Shown here: piece by piece, positions 1 to 6,632 of the stretch
Layout of the letters: each line of letters opens with the position of its first letter
Numbering within the stretch: position 1 is the first letter of the stretch
NCBI GenBank assembly: GCA_050738155.1
Contig: JBOHYW010000137.1
Location: 1-9,712, forward strand
Source of the DNA: 66-474 sp050738155
Lineage (GTDB): Bacteria > Pseudomonadota > Gammaproteobacteria > Xanthomonadales > Rhodanobacteraceae
Length of the DNA: 9,712 bases
Reading direction: 5' to 3'
Translations under genes and position numbers: made by a program
The notes under the pieces: generated by a model
What the model saw: the letters and a program-made list of their open reading frames with translations, nothing else
The model's database searches: none
What the model was told of the DNA's origin: nothing

Positions 1-321
1 GTACAAGGTCGAATCGGGGGCATAGCTCACGCAACCCGTGGTCTGGTTGATGCCGCTGGGGGGACACAGCGGCGCGGCACCGAGATCGGTCGAGTGACTC
101 CAGATGACCCATTCGGCGCCACGCAACGCGGTGTTGGCACTCATGGTGGCAAGCTGTGCGCTGCGGGTAGCTGCAACCATTCGCTGTTGCAACAACGAAC
201 CGGATGACGCGCCGATCGCGAGCAACGTCAACAGCACAAGAAAGATCAACGCCACCAGCAACACCGCACCGCGCTGGCGGGCGTGTTGCGGGAAGCGGGG
301 TTGTGGGCGACAGGTGTTCAT
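1..321 (-). CDS. pilX: PilX-family type IV pilus minor pilin, N-terminal part (runs off the left edge)
   Basis: The first 107 codons are present and the frame is open to base 1, so the C-terminal part lies outside the window. The product is probably the minor pilin PilX, part of the inner-membrane priming and tip complex of type IVa pili. An ATG at 319-321 opens a basic leader, then QRG followed by a long hydrophobic segment (AVLLVALIFLVLLTLLAIG, about residues 19-37). Next come an ERM-like QQRM motif and an alanine-rich helix ending in ALRGAEW, the usual PilX_N pattern. Position +5 after the leader glycine is Val, not the Glu of ordinary pilins; I recall this for PilX/GspK-type pilins. It is the last visible gene of the fimT-pilV-pilW-pilX order. 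A 212-bp repeat-filled gap separates it from pilW, unlike the tight spacing of the other genes, and no strong ribosome-binding site is visible. Confidence 0.85.
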   Translation of the reverse strand, partial: MNTCRPQPRFPQHARQRGAVLLVALIFLVLLTLLAIGASSGSLLQQRMVAATRSAQLATMSANTALRGAEWVIWSHSTDLGAAPLCPPSGINQTTGCVSYAPDSTLY

Positions 322-364
322 GGTGTTTCACCGCACTCCAGGATCAATGTTGTCGAGACCCCAC

Positions 365-498
365 ACCCCCTCGCGCTGCGCGCCCGCGCTGCGCGCGCGT
401 TCGCTTCGCTCCGCCCTTCGTTCCGAAGGGGGGTGAAAGCCTGACCAACAGCATGCTTGTCTTCCCCCTTCGCCTGCGAAGGGGGACTGAGGGGGATG
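365..498. repeat. Composite palindromic repeat between pilW and pilX
   Basis: This fills most of the 322-533 gap between pilW and pilX. It has two parts. A GC-rich segment at 387-432 ends in a CCCTTCG-TTC-CGAAGGG hairpin. A second hairpin, CCCCCTTCGC-CT-GCGAAGGGGG, lies at 464-485 and is followed by the tail ACTGAGGGGGATG. The 387-432 segment recurs at 9620-9665 with one mismatch. The same hairpin-plus-tail unit occurs upstream of fimT and inside rmlD. Because it sits within an operon, the RNA hairpins could affect stability or polarity between pilW and pilX; that is inference. Confidence 0.85.
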
Positions 499-533
499 TG
501 CTTTTCGAAGCAAACGTGCATCGCCGCACTACC

Positions 534-1910
534 TCACGGATTGAAATTGCGCAACGCGACGACGGTGGTGAATTCGCGACGCAGCAGGTGTTGGGGGAAG
601 CCCTGATCGGTCTTGGGCTTGATGGTGTGTGCTGAAGGCTTCTCGGGCGTGGTATCGCCATCGGGCGAATAGATGTAATACATCTCGGCCGGCGTCATGG
701 TGTAGAGCGGGGTCTGGCCATCCATAAGGATGTGTACCTGGATGGTTTGCACTGCACGCCACAGGCAACCGGTTGCCGGGGTGTTGCCAGGCATGCCGGC
801 CTGCAAGTTGGTCGAGATGCCGGGCGGGCACGGGATGGAATTGCCACCAGCGTCGACACCGGTGCTCACCTTCTCGGCATCCAGATATTCGGTATTGCCG
901 TTGGCATCGACGATGCCGTACTCGAAATCGAGCCGTTCCACGCCGCGCACCAGCGGCTGGTCCTTGCCATTGAAACGACGTACCAGCTCCCCGGTGGTAT
1001 GCACGCAGGGGCTGCTGCCGTCGGCGCACACCACGCGAAGATAGTAAGTAACGGTCTGGAAATCGTCGTCGAAATCGAATACGCGCGGTGCGGCGCCTTC
1101 AGTGATGTCGAGCGGCTGTGCGTAATTGGCCCCGGTAACCGTCAGCACGCCACCCGCGTTGCTGACCGCGAACACCTGCGCGTTGGAACAATCGGCCAGC
1201 ATGGCCAGGCTGCCCGTAAACGTGGTCGCGGGCGGCTCACCCGCACTCGTGAGTGGCCTCAAGGTGATCGTGGTCGTGCCGCCTGTCGTTTCCATATAGC
1301 TGCCTGTGGCGCTCGTGGATGGCACGAGCGCCCAACCGGAACCCGGCTTCAGGTAACGGAGGGTCAGCACGTCGGCGCCCTTGACCCGATCGCCGACGGC
1401 CGTACCCATGGCGGGGACGCCGTTCGGCACTGCCAGCGCCGTCAACGATGGCTTGCACGGCGCGGTGGCCGTGCACTCGTAACCACGCATGTAGATGACC
1501 GCCGGCAACGCATAAGGGCCATCCGGATTGGGGCCCGGCAACGCGGTCGTGTCGTCGGCGAAAACGGCATTCACGGTGGCGACGGCATTGGCGTAAATGG
1601 TCGGCGAGCGCAACGCGTCGAGATACAGGTTCGACGACGTCACCTGCGCATTGCCACCGGTGTTGCTGCAGTAGCCACCATTGGCATTGGCAAGATCGTT
1701 GCGCAGGCTGTGAATGGCGAAACGCCCCTCTTCCTGCAACGTCGCCAACTGCGCCTGCACCTTGTTGCTGCTGGAAGTGGATTCGAACACCGAGATGATG
1801 CCGGCGGCGACGATCAGCGCCATCACCAGCGCGATCATCATTTCAATCAGCGACAGGCCCGCCATGCGGCGACGCGCTTGAACAGCAACATGGCGATGAA
1901 TGCGGTTCAT
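534..1910 (-). CDS. pilW: PilW-family type IV pilus minor pilin
   Basis: This 458-residue protein fits PilW, a large minor pilin that works with PilV, PilX and FimT in initiating pilus assembly. The start is the ATG at 1908-1910. It overlaps the pilV stop as ATGA, and the MAGLSLIEMM prepilin motif then follows a short basic leader. Cleavage is expected after Gly18, leaving Leu at +1 and Glu at +5. The hydrophobic helix spans about residues 19-40. The rest is a long, mostly beta-rich, Cys-containing globular domain, as usual for PilW. An upstream in-frame extension to 2126 is only the pilV shadow. Four-base overlap suggests translational coupling to pilV. Downstream lie a repeat and then pilX. 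The family call rests on the N-terminal motif, size and gene order; the C-terminal domain of PilW proteins varies widely. Confidence 0.9.
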   Translation of the reverse strand: MNRIHRHVAVQARRRMAGLSLIEMMIALVMALIVAAGIISVFESTSSSNKVQAQLATLQEEGRFAIHSLRNDLANANGGYCSNTGGNAQVTSSNLYLDALRSPTIYANAVATVNAVFADDTTALPGPNPDGPYALPAVIYMRGYECTATAPCKPSLTALAVPNGVPAMGTAVGDRVKGADVLTLRYLKPGSGWALVPSTSATGSYMETTGGTTTITLRPLTSAGEPPATTFTGSLAMLADCSNAQVFAVSNAGGVLTVTGANYAQPLDITEGAAPRVFDFDDDFQTVTYYLRVVCADGSSPCVHTTGELVRRFNGKDQPLVRGVERLDFEYGIVDANGNTEYLDAEKVSTGVDAGGNSIPCPPGISTNLQAGMPGNTPATGCLWRAVQTIQVHILMDGQTPLYTMTPAEMYYIYSPDGDTTPEKPSAHTIKPKTDQGFPQHLLRREFTTVVALRNFNP

Positions 1911-2458
1911 GGCTGGAATACCCAGGCGAAGACGTGATCGTTCGGGGTGTGATTGCCGGCGGCATTCACGGCGCGCGCTTCGTTCCAGGTGATGGTCATC
2001 CGGCAAGTGCCGCCGTAGGGCGGGCGCAGGTCGATTTGTGCGGCGTTGGGTACGAAGCCACTCGCTTTGGCGCACGCTATGTCGGCTTTCGCCGCCGGCA
2101 GAAACGTATGCAATTGCTGGCTCCAAGCCTCGATGTCATGGGTGGCCAGATCGGCCGGCCCGCATCCGGTGGCGCACGAAGAGACCGCGGTACCTGCCGC
2201 CTTGATCGCGCCGATGTTGTAGTTGCCGCTCCACACACCCGCCGGGTTGGCACCCATTCGATCGGCCATGTTGTGCGCGAGGAAGGTGGCTTGGGTGCGC
2301 AGGTAAGCGACGTGGTTGGACTGGATGGCGAAGATCAGCAAACCGGCAAGGCCGATCATGCCAAGGCTGAACACCAGCACGGCGATCAGTACCTCCAGCA
2401 TCGAGAAGCCCCGCATCGAAAAGGCATGTTGGCGTGGACGGGCGCGATGAAGGGTCAT
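1907..2458 (-). CDS. pilV: PilV-family type IV pilus minor pilin / prepilin-type modification protein
   Basis: A 183-residue prepilin. The leader MTLHRARPRQHAFSMRG ends in Gly17, and the mature protein starts FSMLEVLIAVLVFSLGMIGLAGL with Glu at +5. The FSMLEVLIAVLVFSLGxxGLAxLL sequence is the hallmark of PilV. The C-terminal part has several cysteines (SSCATGCG near the middle, GTCRMTITW near the end) that may form disulfides in the periplasm. The GTCRMTITWNE stretch resembles the end of many PilV proteins. The ATG at 2456-2458 lies five bases after the fimT stop, and the TGA overlaps the pilW ATG. This packing points to one mRNA with coupled translation, and no strong Shine-Dalgarno is visible before the ATG. 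An open frame extending to 2776 is fimT read out of frame and was not used as the start. Confidence 0.9.
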   Translation of the reverse strand: MTLHRARPRQHAFSMRGFSMLEVLIAVLVFSLGMIGLAGLLIFAIQSNHVAYLRTQATFLAHNMADRMGANPAGVWSGNYNIGAIKAAGTAVSSCATGCGPADLATHDIEAWSQQLHTFLPAAKADIACAKASGFVPNAAQIDLRPPYGGTCRMTITWNEARAVNAAGNHTPNDHVFAWVFQP

Positions 2459-2463
2459 GGCAG

Positions 2464-3132
2464 TCACGGACTGGTGCATGCAGGAGTGGTTGGCGCGGTG
2501 GTGGTACCGGAGGTCTGCCGGAACGCACCGGATGCGGTCACCTGCAGGAAGTGCGGGGTGTTGTGCTCTCCGTGCGTGGCGGAAATCGTGAAGCAGACGC
2601 CGCTGCCGGCCGCGACAATGGAACCCTGCGGCTGGAACGTGAGCTTGCCCGCAACGCCGCCATTGGCGTTGTAGGCGATCTTGTACTGTGGCGACACCGG
2701 CGAGTGGCGGCGCAGGACGGGCGACACCGGTGCGCCAGCGGTCGACGAAACGCCAACGATCCAGCCGTTCTGCCAACTGCCGGCTGACGCGGCAACAGCG
2801 ACGTTGACTTGTCGCGATACCGCCTCGGTGCGCGCGTACTGCAGATCACCCGTCAGATCGTTGTTGACCCCGGCAAGATTCGTGGATGCGATGATGTGCT
2901 GGAAACTCGGCACCGCGATCATCAGCAGGATCGCCGCGACCGCGAGCGTGACCATCAATTCGACGAGGGTGAAGCCGCAGATGCGGACACTTCTTCGAAC
3001 GTTCCTTCCCCCTTCGCCTGCGAAGGGGGATTGAGGGGGATGGCTTTCGCCGCGAACCTGCCCATCCCCCCGCGCTGACGCGCGACCCCCTTCGTTCCGA
3101 AGGGGGTAACGACTCCGCGAGCCGCTTGCCAC
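2464..3132 (-). CDS. fimT: FimT/GspH-family type IV minor pilin with a repeat-encoded leader; start uncertain
   Basis: The mature part is a normal FimT/GspH pseudopilin of about 169 residues: FTLVELMVTLAVAAILLMIA then VPSFQHI, with Glu at +5 (Phe+1 codon at 2971-2973). The C-terminal domain carries the family's typical GWIVG, LTFQPQGS and GVCFTIS stretches. It is the first gene of the minor-pilin operon. The 5' end is abnormal. A palindromic repeat ends at 3008, only about 11 codons before the cleavage glycine, and no ATG, GTG, TTG or CTG lies in frame between it and the mature start. The nearest in-frame start is the GTG at 3130-3132, used here, giving a leader of about 53 residues instead of the usual 5-20. 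The next is the ATG at 3235-3237, with a GGAGGG directly abutting it. The frame stays open to 3621. A rare start codon, or a start lost to the repeat, cannot be excluded. The gene call is firm; the start is not. Confidence 0.82.
   Translation of the reverse strand: MASGSRSRYPLRNEGGRASARGDGQVRGESHPPQSPFAGEGGRNVRRSVRICGFTLVELMVTLAVAAILLMIAVPSFQHIIASTNLAGVNNDLTGDLQYARTEAVSRQVNVAVAASAGSWQNGWIVGVSSTAGAPVSPVLRRHSPVSPQYKIAYNANGGVAGKLTFQPQGSIVAAGSGVCFTISATHGEHNTPHFLQVTASGAFRQTSGTTTAPTTPACTSP
3008..3106. repeat. Composite palindromic repeat unit overlapping the fimT 5' end
   Basis: This is the clearest complete unit of the family. Hairpin CCCCCTTCGC-CT-GCGAAGGGGG lies at 3008-3029, followed by the tail ATTGAGGGGGATG. 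After a short spacer comes the complementary CATCCCCC at 3063-3070, then a CGCGC-TGA-CGCGCG hairpin (3071-3084), then CCCCCTTCG-TTC-CGAAGGGGG (3086-3106). The whole unit can therefore fold as one long imperfect inverted repeat with smaller hairpins at both ends. On the minus strand the left half reads HPPQSPFAGEGG in the fimT frame. Confidence 0.9.
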
Positions 3133-3177
3133 CGGTTCGGGACGTTCCCCTTCGCGCCGAAGCTGGCGCGCCTTTCT

Positions 3178-3277
3178 CCCCCTTTCGCTTGCGAAGGGGG
3201 GTTGGGGGGGATGGCCTTTGCTTTGGGCCGGTGTCATCCCTCCGCGCTGCGCGCGCGCCCCTTCGTTCCGAAGGGGG
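3178..3277. repeat. Second composite palindromic repeat unit upstream of fimT
   Basis: This has the same architecture and orientation as the unit at 3008-3106. Hairpin CCCCCTTTCGC-TT-GCGAAGGGGG (3178-3200) is followed by a GTTGGGGGGGATGG tail. After a spacer come CATCCC at 3235-3240, a GCGC-rich hairpin, and CCCCTTCG-TTC-CGAAGGGG at 3258-3277. The minus strand reads GHPPQPPFASERG in the open fimT frame. A partial, degraded hairpin-like stretch (GTTCCCCTTCGCGCCGAAG, 3144-3162) lies between the two units. Confidence 0.85.
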
Positions 3278-3767
3278 TGAACAGCACCGTCCTTGTACCC
3301 AAGGCAAAGTGCTCCACTATGCGCGAAATTCCCCGGCACCACGAATACCCCTGATCGAAAGTGCATGGGCAGACTTGGTCTGCTCCGGTCGCGATCATCC
3401 GCGTCGCTTGGTCGGATGCCAAGCGCACGGCGACGAACGGCGGTATCGAGCCGATGAACGGTGGGCGGCAAGCAACCCGTAGGGCGGATCAAGGCGTGAG
3501 CGCGGAAGCGCACACGCCGGAAGACTCCAGGCATCCTGCCTTCCGGCCCTTTGGGTCCGGCTTCGCCGTTCGCCGCTCCTGCGGCGCAGTCGCCGCCAAA
3601 GCGGCTTGATCCTGCCAACACTTTGTTACAGCGGTAGGGTGGATCAGGGCGTGCAACGCCGGATCCACCGCGAGTTCACGCACAGCGGGTGCCAAACCTG
3701 CTATCAACGAAAAGCGGTGGGATGCCCACGGATTAAGTCTGGGATTTCCCCGCCCCGCATGAGGGAT
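3278..3767. other. Gene-free stretch between rmlD and the repeats upstream of fimT
   Basis: There is no convincing gene on either strand. Short open frames here have no recognisable product and run through repeats. The stretch must hold the end of the rmlD transcript and probably the fimT promoter, but I see neither a convincing -35/-10 pair or sigma54 site on the minus strand nor a hairpin-plus-U terminator after rmlD. Its right half is occupied by the GTAGGG-type repeats listed separately. The part around 3300-3475 is unremarkable. Confidence 0.6.
3479..3669. repeat. Pair of GTAGGGYGGATCARGGCGT repeats with palindromes
   Basis: The 19-base motif GTAGGGCGGATCAAGGCGT at 3479-3497 recurs as GTAGGGTGGATCAGGGCGT at 3634-3652, with two differences. 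The second copy is a clean palindrome, with GGTGGATC (3638-3645) pairing with GATCCACC (3662-3669) around an inner GGCGT-GCA-ACGCC hairpin. The first copy continues into GGCGTGAGCGC-GGAA-GCGCACACGCC but has lost the outer arm. Between them lie further small hairpins rich in GCCG/CGGC. Similar dispersed palindromes are common between genes in proteobacteria. Confidence 0.7.
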
Positions 3768-5021
3768 TCAAGAATCGGTCGCCGCCAGTTCACCGACCAC
3801 GACATCCAGCGCGGATTTCCAATCGGGCAACTCCACATCAAACGCAGTGCGCAACTTTGCGGTATCCAGAACCGAATAGGCCGGGCGCGTCGCGCGGGTC
3901 GGATAGTCGGCGGTGGTAATCGGTGTCACCTGCGGCGTCTGCGCAAGCAACCCAATGCTTGATGCGCGTTCGAAAATCGCCTGCGCGAAGCCGCACCAAC
4001 TGGTCTGACCGGATGCAACCAGATGATAAACGCCATCGAGTTTTTGCGACGCGTCGTCATCCGCTTCGTACCAACGCGCGACGGCTTGCGCGGTGACGTC
4101 CGCGATCAACCGCGCCGACGTCGGCGCGCCGATCTGGTCATCGACCACGCGCAATTCTTCGCGCTCTGCGCCAACGCGCAGCATGGTGCGCAGGAAATTT
4201 TTCCCGCGCGCGGCGTACACCCATGCGGTGCGAAAAATCAGGTGTCGCGCCCCGCTTTCACGCAGTGCGATTTCACCGGCAAGTTTGGTACGGCCGTACA
4301 CCCCGAGGGGGTGGGTCGTGCTGTCTTCGCGATACGGCTGCGTCGCAGCACCATCGAAAACATAATCGGTCGAGTAATGCAGCACGCGGGCGTCATGACG
4401 TGCAGCCCATGCCCCGAGCATTCCGACGGCATCACCATTGATGCACTGGGCGAGATCGGGTTCGTCTTCAGCCCGATCGACCGCGGTGTACGCGGCGGCA
4501 TTGATGATGAGGTCCGGCGCGATGCGGTCGAGTGCACGAACCAGATCGTCCAGGTCAGCAAGATCGATGCGTTCGCAAGACCTGCCGTCTTCGAGTTTGC
4601 CGTCGCGGGTAGCGGGAATGACGCGCCATGTCTCCCCCTTCGGCAGGAAGGGGGATTGAGGGGGATGGCCTTTGCTTGGGACGGCAACATCCCCCCGCGC
4701 CAACGCGCGACCCCCTTCCTGCGGAAGAGGGTAAAACCCTCCCCCTTCGCTGGCGAAGGGGGATTGAGGGGGATGGCCTTTGCTGCGTGCAACCTCATCC
4801 CCCCGATGCTGCGCATCGACCCCCTCCGTACCGAAGGGGCTGGGTACTGTTACACGCTGCACGCGCCCCCCTTCCGCAGGGAGGAGGTGGGAAGCAAGCC
4901 CGCGGCGCCCCGCTTTGCCTCCCCCTTCCGCAGGAAGGGGGACTGAGGGGGATGCGCTTTCAAACGCACGCAACAACTCGTGGCCCACCTGCCCGTTGGC
5001 ACCGGTGACGAGAATGCGCAT
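3768..5021 (-). CDS. rmlD: dTDP-4-dehydrorhamnose reductase with an in-frame repeat insertion
   Basis: This enzyme catalyses the last step of dTDP-L-rhamnose synthesis, NAD(P)H-dependent reduction of dTDP-4-dehydrorhamnose, in the cytoplasm. The sequence shows the Rossmann motif GANGQVG (residues 8-14), NAAAYTAVDRAE, STDYVFDG (217-224) and the catalytic YGRTK (Tyr242, Lys246). The C-terminal substrate domain is complete to the stop at 3768-3770. Length is 417 residues against about 300 for the family. The excess is residues about 22 to 130, encoded by palindromic repeats at about 4634-4954. They lie between the first helix (HELLRAFES) and the next strand (RVIPATRDG), and the frame is preserved without a stop. 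I chose the ATG at 5019-5021 because it directly precedes RILVTGANG; a GTG at 5031-5033 overlaps the rmlC stop as GTGA and is a real alternative. It is the last gene of the rml operon. Activity of the enlarged enzyme is not proven. Confidence 0.93.
   Translation of the reverse strand: MRILVTGANGQVGHELLRAFESASPSVPLPAEGGGKAGRRGLASHLLPAEGGRVQRVTVPSPFGTEGVDAQHRGDEVARSKGHPPQSPFASEGGGFYPLPQEGGRALARGDVAVPSKGHPPQSPFLPKGETWRVIPATRDGKLEDGRSCERIDLADLDDLVRALDRIAPDLIINAAAYTAVDRAEDEPDLAQCINGDAVGMLGAWAARHDARVLHYSTDYVFDGAATQPYREDSTTHPLGVYGRTKLAGEIALRESGARHLIFRTAWVYAARGKNFLRTMLRVGAEREELRVVDDQIGAPTSARLIADVTAQAVARWYEADDDASQKLDGVYHLVASGQTSWCGFAQAIFERASSIGLLAQTPQVTPITTADYPTRATRPAYSVLDTAKLRTAFDVELPDWKSALDVVVGELAATDS
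4634..4954. repeat. Cluster of palindromic repeats inserted in frame inside rmlD
   Basis: Two complete head-to-tail units lie at 4634-4731 and 4741-4839. Each has a CCCCCTTC...GAAGGGGG hairpin, the tail ATTGAGGGGGATGGCCTTTGCT, a spacer, CATCCCCCC, a small inner hairpin (CGCG-rich, or GATG-CTGCG-CATC) and a closing CCCCTTC/CCCCTCCG-type hairpin. A degraded piece follows at about 4864-4888. A last half-unit, CCCCCTTCC-GCA-GGAAGGGGG plus ACTGAGGGGGATG, lies at 4921-4954. On the minus strand the two full units each encode KGHPPQSPF in the rmlD frame, the same peptide frame as upstream of fimT. The edges are judged from where the RmlD family sequence stops and resumes. Confidence 0.9.
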
Positions 5022-5029
5022 CGTGTGAG

Positions 5030-5608
5030 TCACGGTTTTGCGTATACCGGCAAGCGATCAGCCGGCACGTCGGCGAGAAACGGCATTTGTTCATCCTTGG
5101 CGGACAATAGCGGGCTGGCAACCGGCCAATCGATGGCGATCGCCGCATCATTCCAGCGCACGCCGGCGTCGGCCTGCGGGTCGTACAACGCAGTGCATTG
5201 GTACATGAAGGTCGCCGCATCGCTGACGACGCAAAAGCCATGCGCGAAACCTTCCGGAATCCACAACTGACGATGATTGGCGGCGGTCAGCATCGCCGCT
5301 TCCCACCTTCCGAATGTAGGCGAGCCGCGCCGGATATCGACTGCGACGTCGTATACCTCGCCTTCCAGCACCGACACCAGTTTGCCCTGCGGGTGTGGCC
5401 ACTGATAGTGCAACCCGCGCAACACACCTTTCGCGGAACGCGAAACGTTGGATTGCACGAAACGCACGTCGATACCGAGCGCCTCGTATTTCTCGGCGTG
5501 GAAACTTTCGAAGAAGTAACCGCGCGCATCGCCATGCACGATCGGTTCGATCACGCATACGTCTTCCAGGTCGGTATTGATGCGTTTGAGTTGGGGGTGG
5601 TTGGTCAT
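5030..5608 (-). CDS. rmlC: dTDP-4-dehydrorhamnose 3,5-epimerase
   Basis: RmlC epimerises dTDP-4-keto-6-deoxyglucose at C3 and C5 to give the substrate of RmlD. The 192-residue product is full length for this small cupin. Visible signatures are GYFFESFHAEKYEALGI (about residues 30-46), FVQSNVSRSAKGVLRGLHYQ with the expected catalytic His67, GKLVSVLEGEVYDVAVDIR, the IPEGFAHGF cupin stretch near 118-125 and MYQCTALYDP, which includes the catalytic-tyrosine region (about Tyr136). Asp172 in LSAKDEQMP fits the conserved C-terminal acidic residue. The ATG at 5606-5608 has an AGGGA about ten bases upstream. The TGA at 5030-5032 ends nine bases before the rmlD ATG and overlaps its alternative GTG. A 148-bp gap holding a palindrome separates it from rmlA, which is unusual inside this operon. 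Confidence 0.96.
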   Translation of the reverse strand: MTNHPQLKRINTDLEDVCVIEPIVHGDARGYFFESFHAEKYEALGIDVRFVQSNVSRSAKGVLRGLHYQWPHPQGKLVSVLEGEVYDVAVDIRRGSPTFGRWEAAMLTAANHRQLWIPEGFAHGFCVVSDAATFMYQCTALYDPQADAGVRWNDAAIAIDWPVASPLLSAKDEQMPFLADVPADRLPVYAKP

Positions 5609-5657
5609 GCGTCGTGTCCCTGGTTTGATGCGGGCAGCAACGACTCTCCGCGTTGCT

Positions 5658-5752
5658 CCCTCCCCCTCAGGGGGAGGGCTGGGGTGGGGGTGGGTTCACG
5701 GTGTCGCGGGATCAACACCATCCCCACCCAACCCTCCCCTTGAAGGGGAGGG
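5658..5752. repeat. Long palindromic repeat between rmlA and rmlC
   Basis: The left arm at 5658-5697 begins CCCTCCCCCTCAGGGGGAGG and continues into a GGGGTGGGGGTGGGTT run. The right arm at about 5714-5752 is its imperfect reverse complement, ending CCCTCCCCTTGAAGGGGAGG. Each outer end is itself a hairpin, so the unit is a palindrome of palindromes with a loop of about 16 bases. It fills most of the rmlA-rmlC gap, and its right edge lies only four bases from the rmlA stop codon. The CCCTCCCC-TTCA-GGGGAGGG core is of a type widely dispersed in GC-rich proteobacteria and differs from the CCCCCTTCGC family. Confidence 0.85.
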
Positions 5753-5756
5753 CTTT

Positions 5757-6632
5757 TCATCCGCCAACCAACCGCAACAAATACTGGCCATAACCCGTCT
5801 TGGCCAGCGGCGCGGCCAATTCTCGCACGCGCGCCGAATCGATCCAGCCGTGCTGGAAGGCGATTTCTTCCGGGCAGCACACCTTCAGCCCCTGGCGATT
5901 CTCGACGGTGGCAATGTAGTTGCCGGCGTCCATCATCGATTCGTGGGTACCGGTGTCGAGCCAGGCGTAGCCACGCCCCAATTGTTCCAGCATCAACGAG
6001 CCGTCGTCGAGATAGCAGCGGTTCAAATCGGTGATCTCGAGCTCGCCGCGCGCGGACGGCCGCAACTGTGCGGCGTAATCGCACACGCGTTCGTCGTAGA
6101 AATACAGCCCCGTCACCGCGTAGCTCGATTTCGGTTTGACGGGCTTTTCTTCCAGCCCGATCACCCGCCCGGTCTGATCGAACTCCGCAACCCCGTAGCG
6201 TTCCGGATCGCGCACCAGATAGCCGAACACCGTGGCACCTTGTTCGCGCGTCGACGCACGTTGCAGCAGATCGGTAAAACCGTGTCCGAAGAAGATGTTG
6301 TCGCCCAGCACCAGCGCACACGGCTCACCGGCGATGAAGTCGCGACCGATCAAAAACGCCTGCGCCAAGCCATCCGGTGATGGCTGCACCGCGTATTGAA
6401 TGTCGATGCCCCATTGCGAACCGTCGCCGAGCAGGTGATGGAACAGCGGCTGTTCGTGCGGCGTATTGATCACCAACACCTCGCGGATGCCGGCCAGCAT
6501 CAATACGCTCAACGGATAGTAGATCATCGGCTTGTCGTACACCGGCAGCAATTGCTTGCTGATCGCCTGCGTGACCGGGTACAGCCGGGTACCGGAACCG
6601 CCGGCAAGGATGATGCCTTTTTTGGTTGTCAC
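5757..6632 (-). CDS. rmlA: Glucose-1-phosphate thymidylyltransferase
   Basis: RmlA joins glucose-1-phosphate and dTTP to give dTDP-glucose, the first and usually feedback-regulated step of dTDP-rhamnose synthesis. The 291 residues match the family length. Seen are the nucleotide-binding signature GGSGTRLYPVTQAISKQLLP (11-30), YDKPMIYYPLS, QPSPDGLAQAF, the metal-binding aspartate in LGDNIFFG (Asp111), the EEKP motif, ELEITDLN and WLDTGTHESM. The start is a GTG at 6630-6632, placed four bases after a strong GAGGAGG on the minus strand and directly before TTKKGIILAGG. This GTG overlaps the TGA of the DUF559 gene (GTGA), so the two may be translationally coupled. The 3' end lies at the edge of the palindrome at 5658-5752. 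Confidence 0.97.
   Translation of the reverse strand: MTTKKGIILAGGSGTRLYPVTQAISKQLLPVYDKPMIYYPLSVLMLAGIREVLVINTPHEQPLFHHLLGDGSQWGIDIQYAVQPSPDGLAQAFLIGRDFIAGEPCALVLGDNIFFGHGFTDLLQRASTREQGATVFGYLVRDPERYGVAEFDQTGRVIGLEEKPVKPKSSYAVTGLYFYDERVCDYAAQLRPSARGELEITDLNRCYLDDGSLMLEQLGRGYAWLDTGTHESMMDAGNYIATVENRQGLKVCCPEEIAFQHGWIDSARVRELAAPLAKTGYGQYLLRLVGG

Noticed and set aside
732..1937. Plus-strand open frame of 401 residues
   Set aside because: It is antisense to pilW, which has a clear prepilin motif and operon context. The plus-strand product has no recognisable features and is rich in Arg, Gly and His as GC-rich shadows are.
4023..4946. Plus-strand open frame of 307 residues
   Set aside because: It is antisense to rmlD and its repeat insertion. 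It stays open because the repeat lacks stops in several frames.
4634..4954. Possible CRISPR array
   Set aside because: The repeats are palindromic units of about 100 bp with unequal spacing and spacers that resemble each other. There are no short regular repeats with unique spacers and no cas genes.
3768..5021. rmlD as a pseudogene broken by repeats
   Set aside because: The frame is intact throughout and all catalytic motifs are present, so an enlarged protein is the simpler reading. Loss of activity remains possible.
5577..6380. Plus-strand open frame of 267 residues
   Set aside because: It is antisense to rmlA and crosses the intergenic palindrome. No family resemblance.
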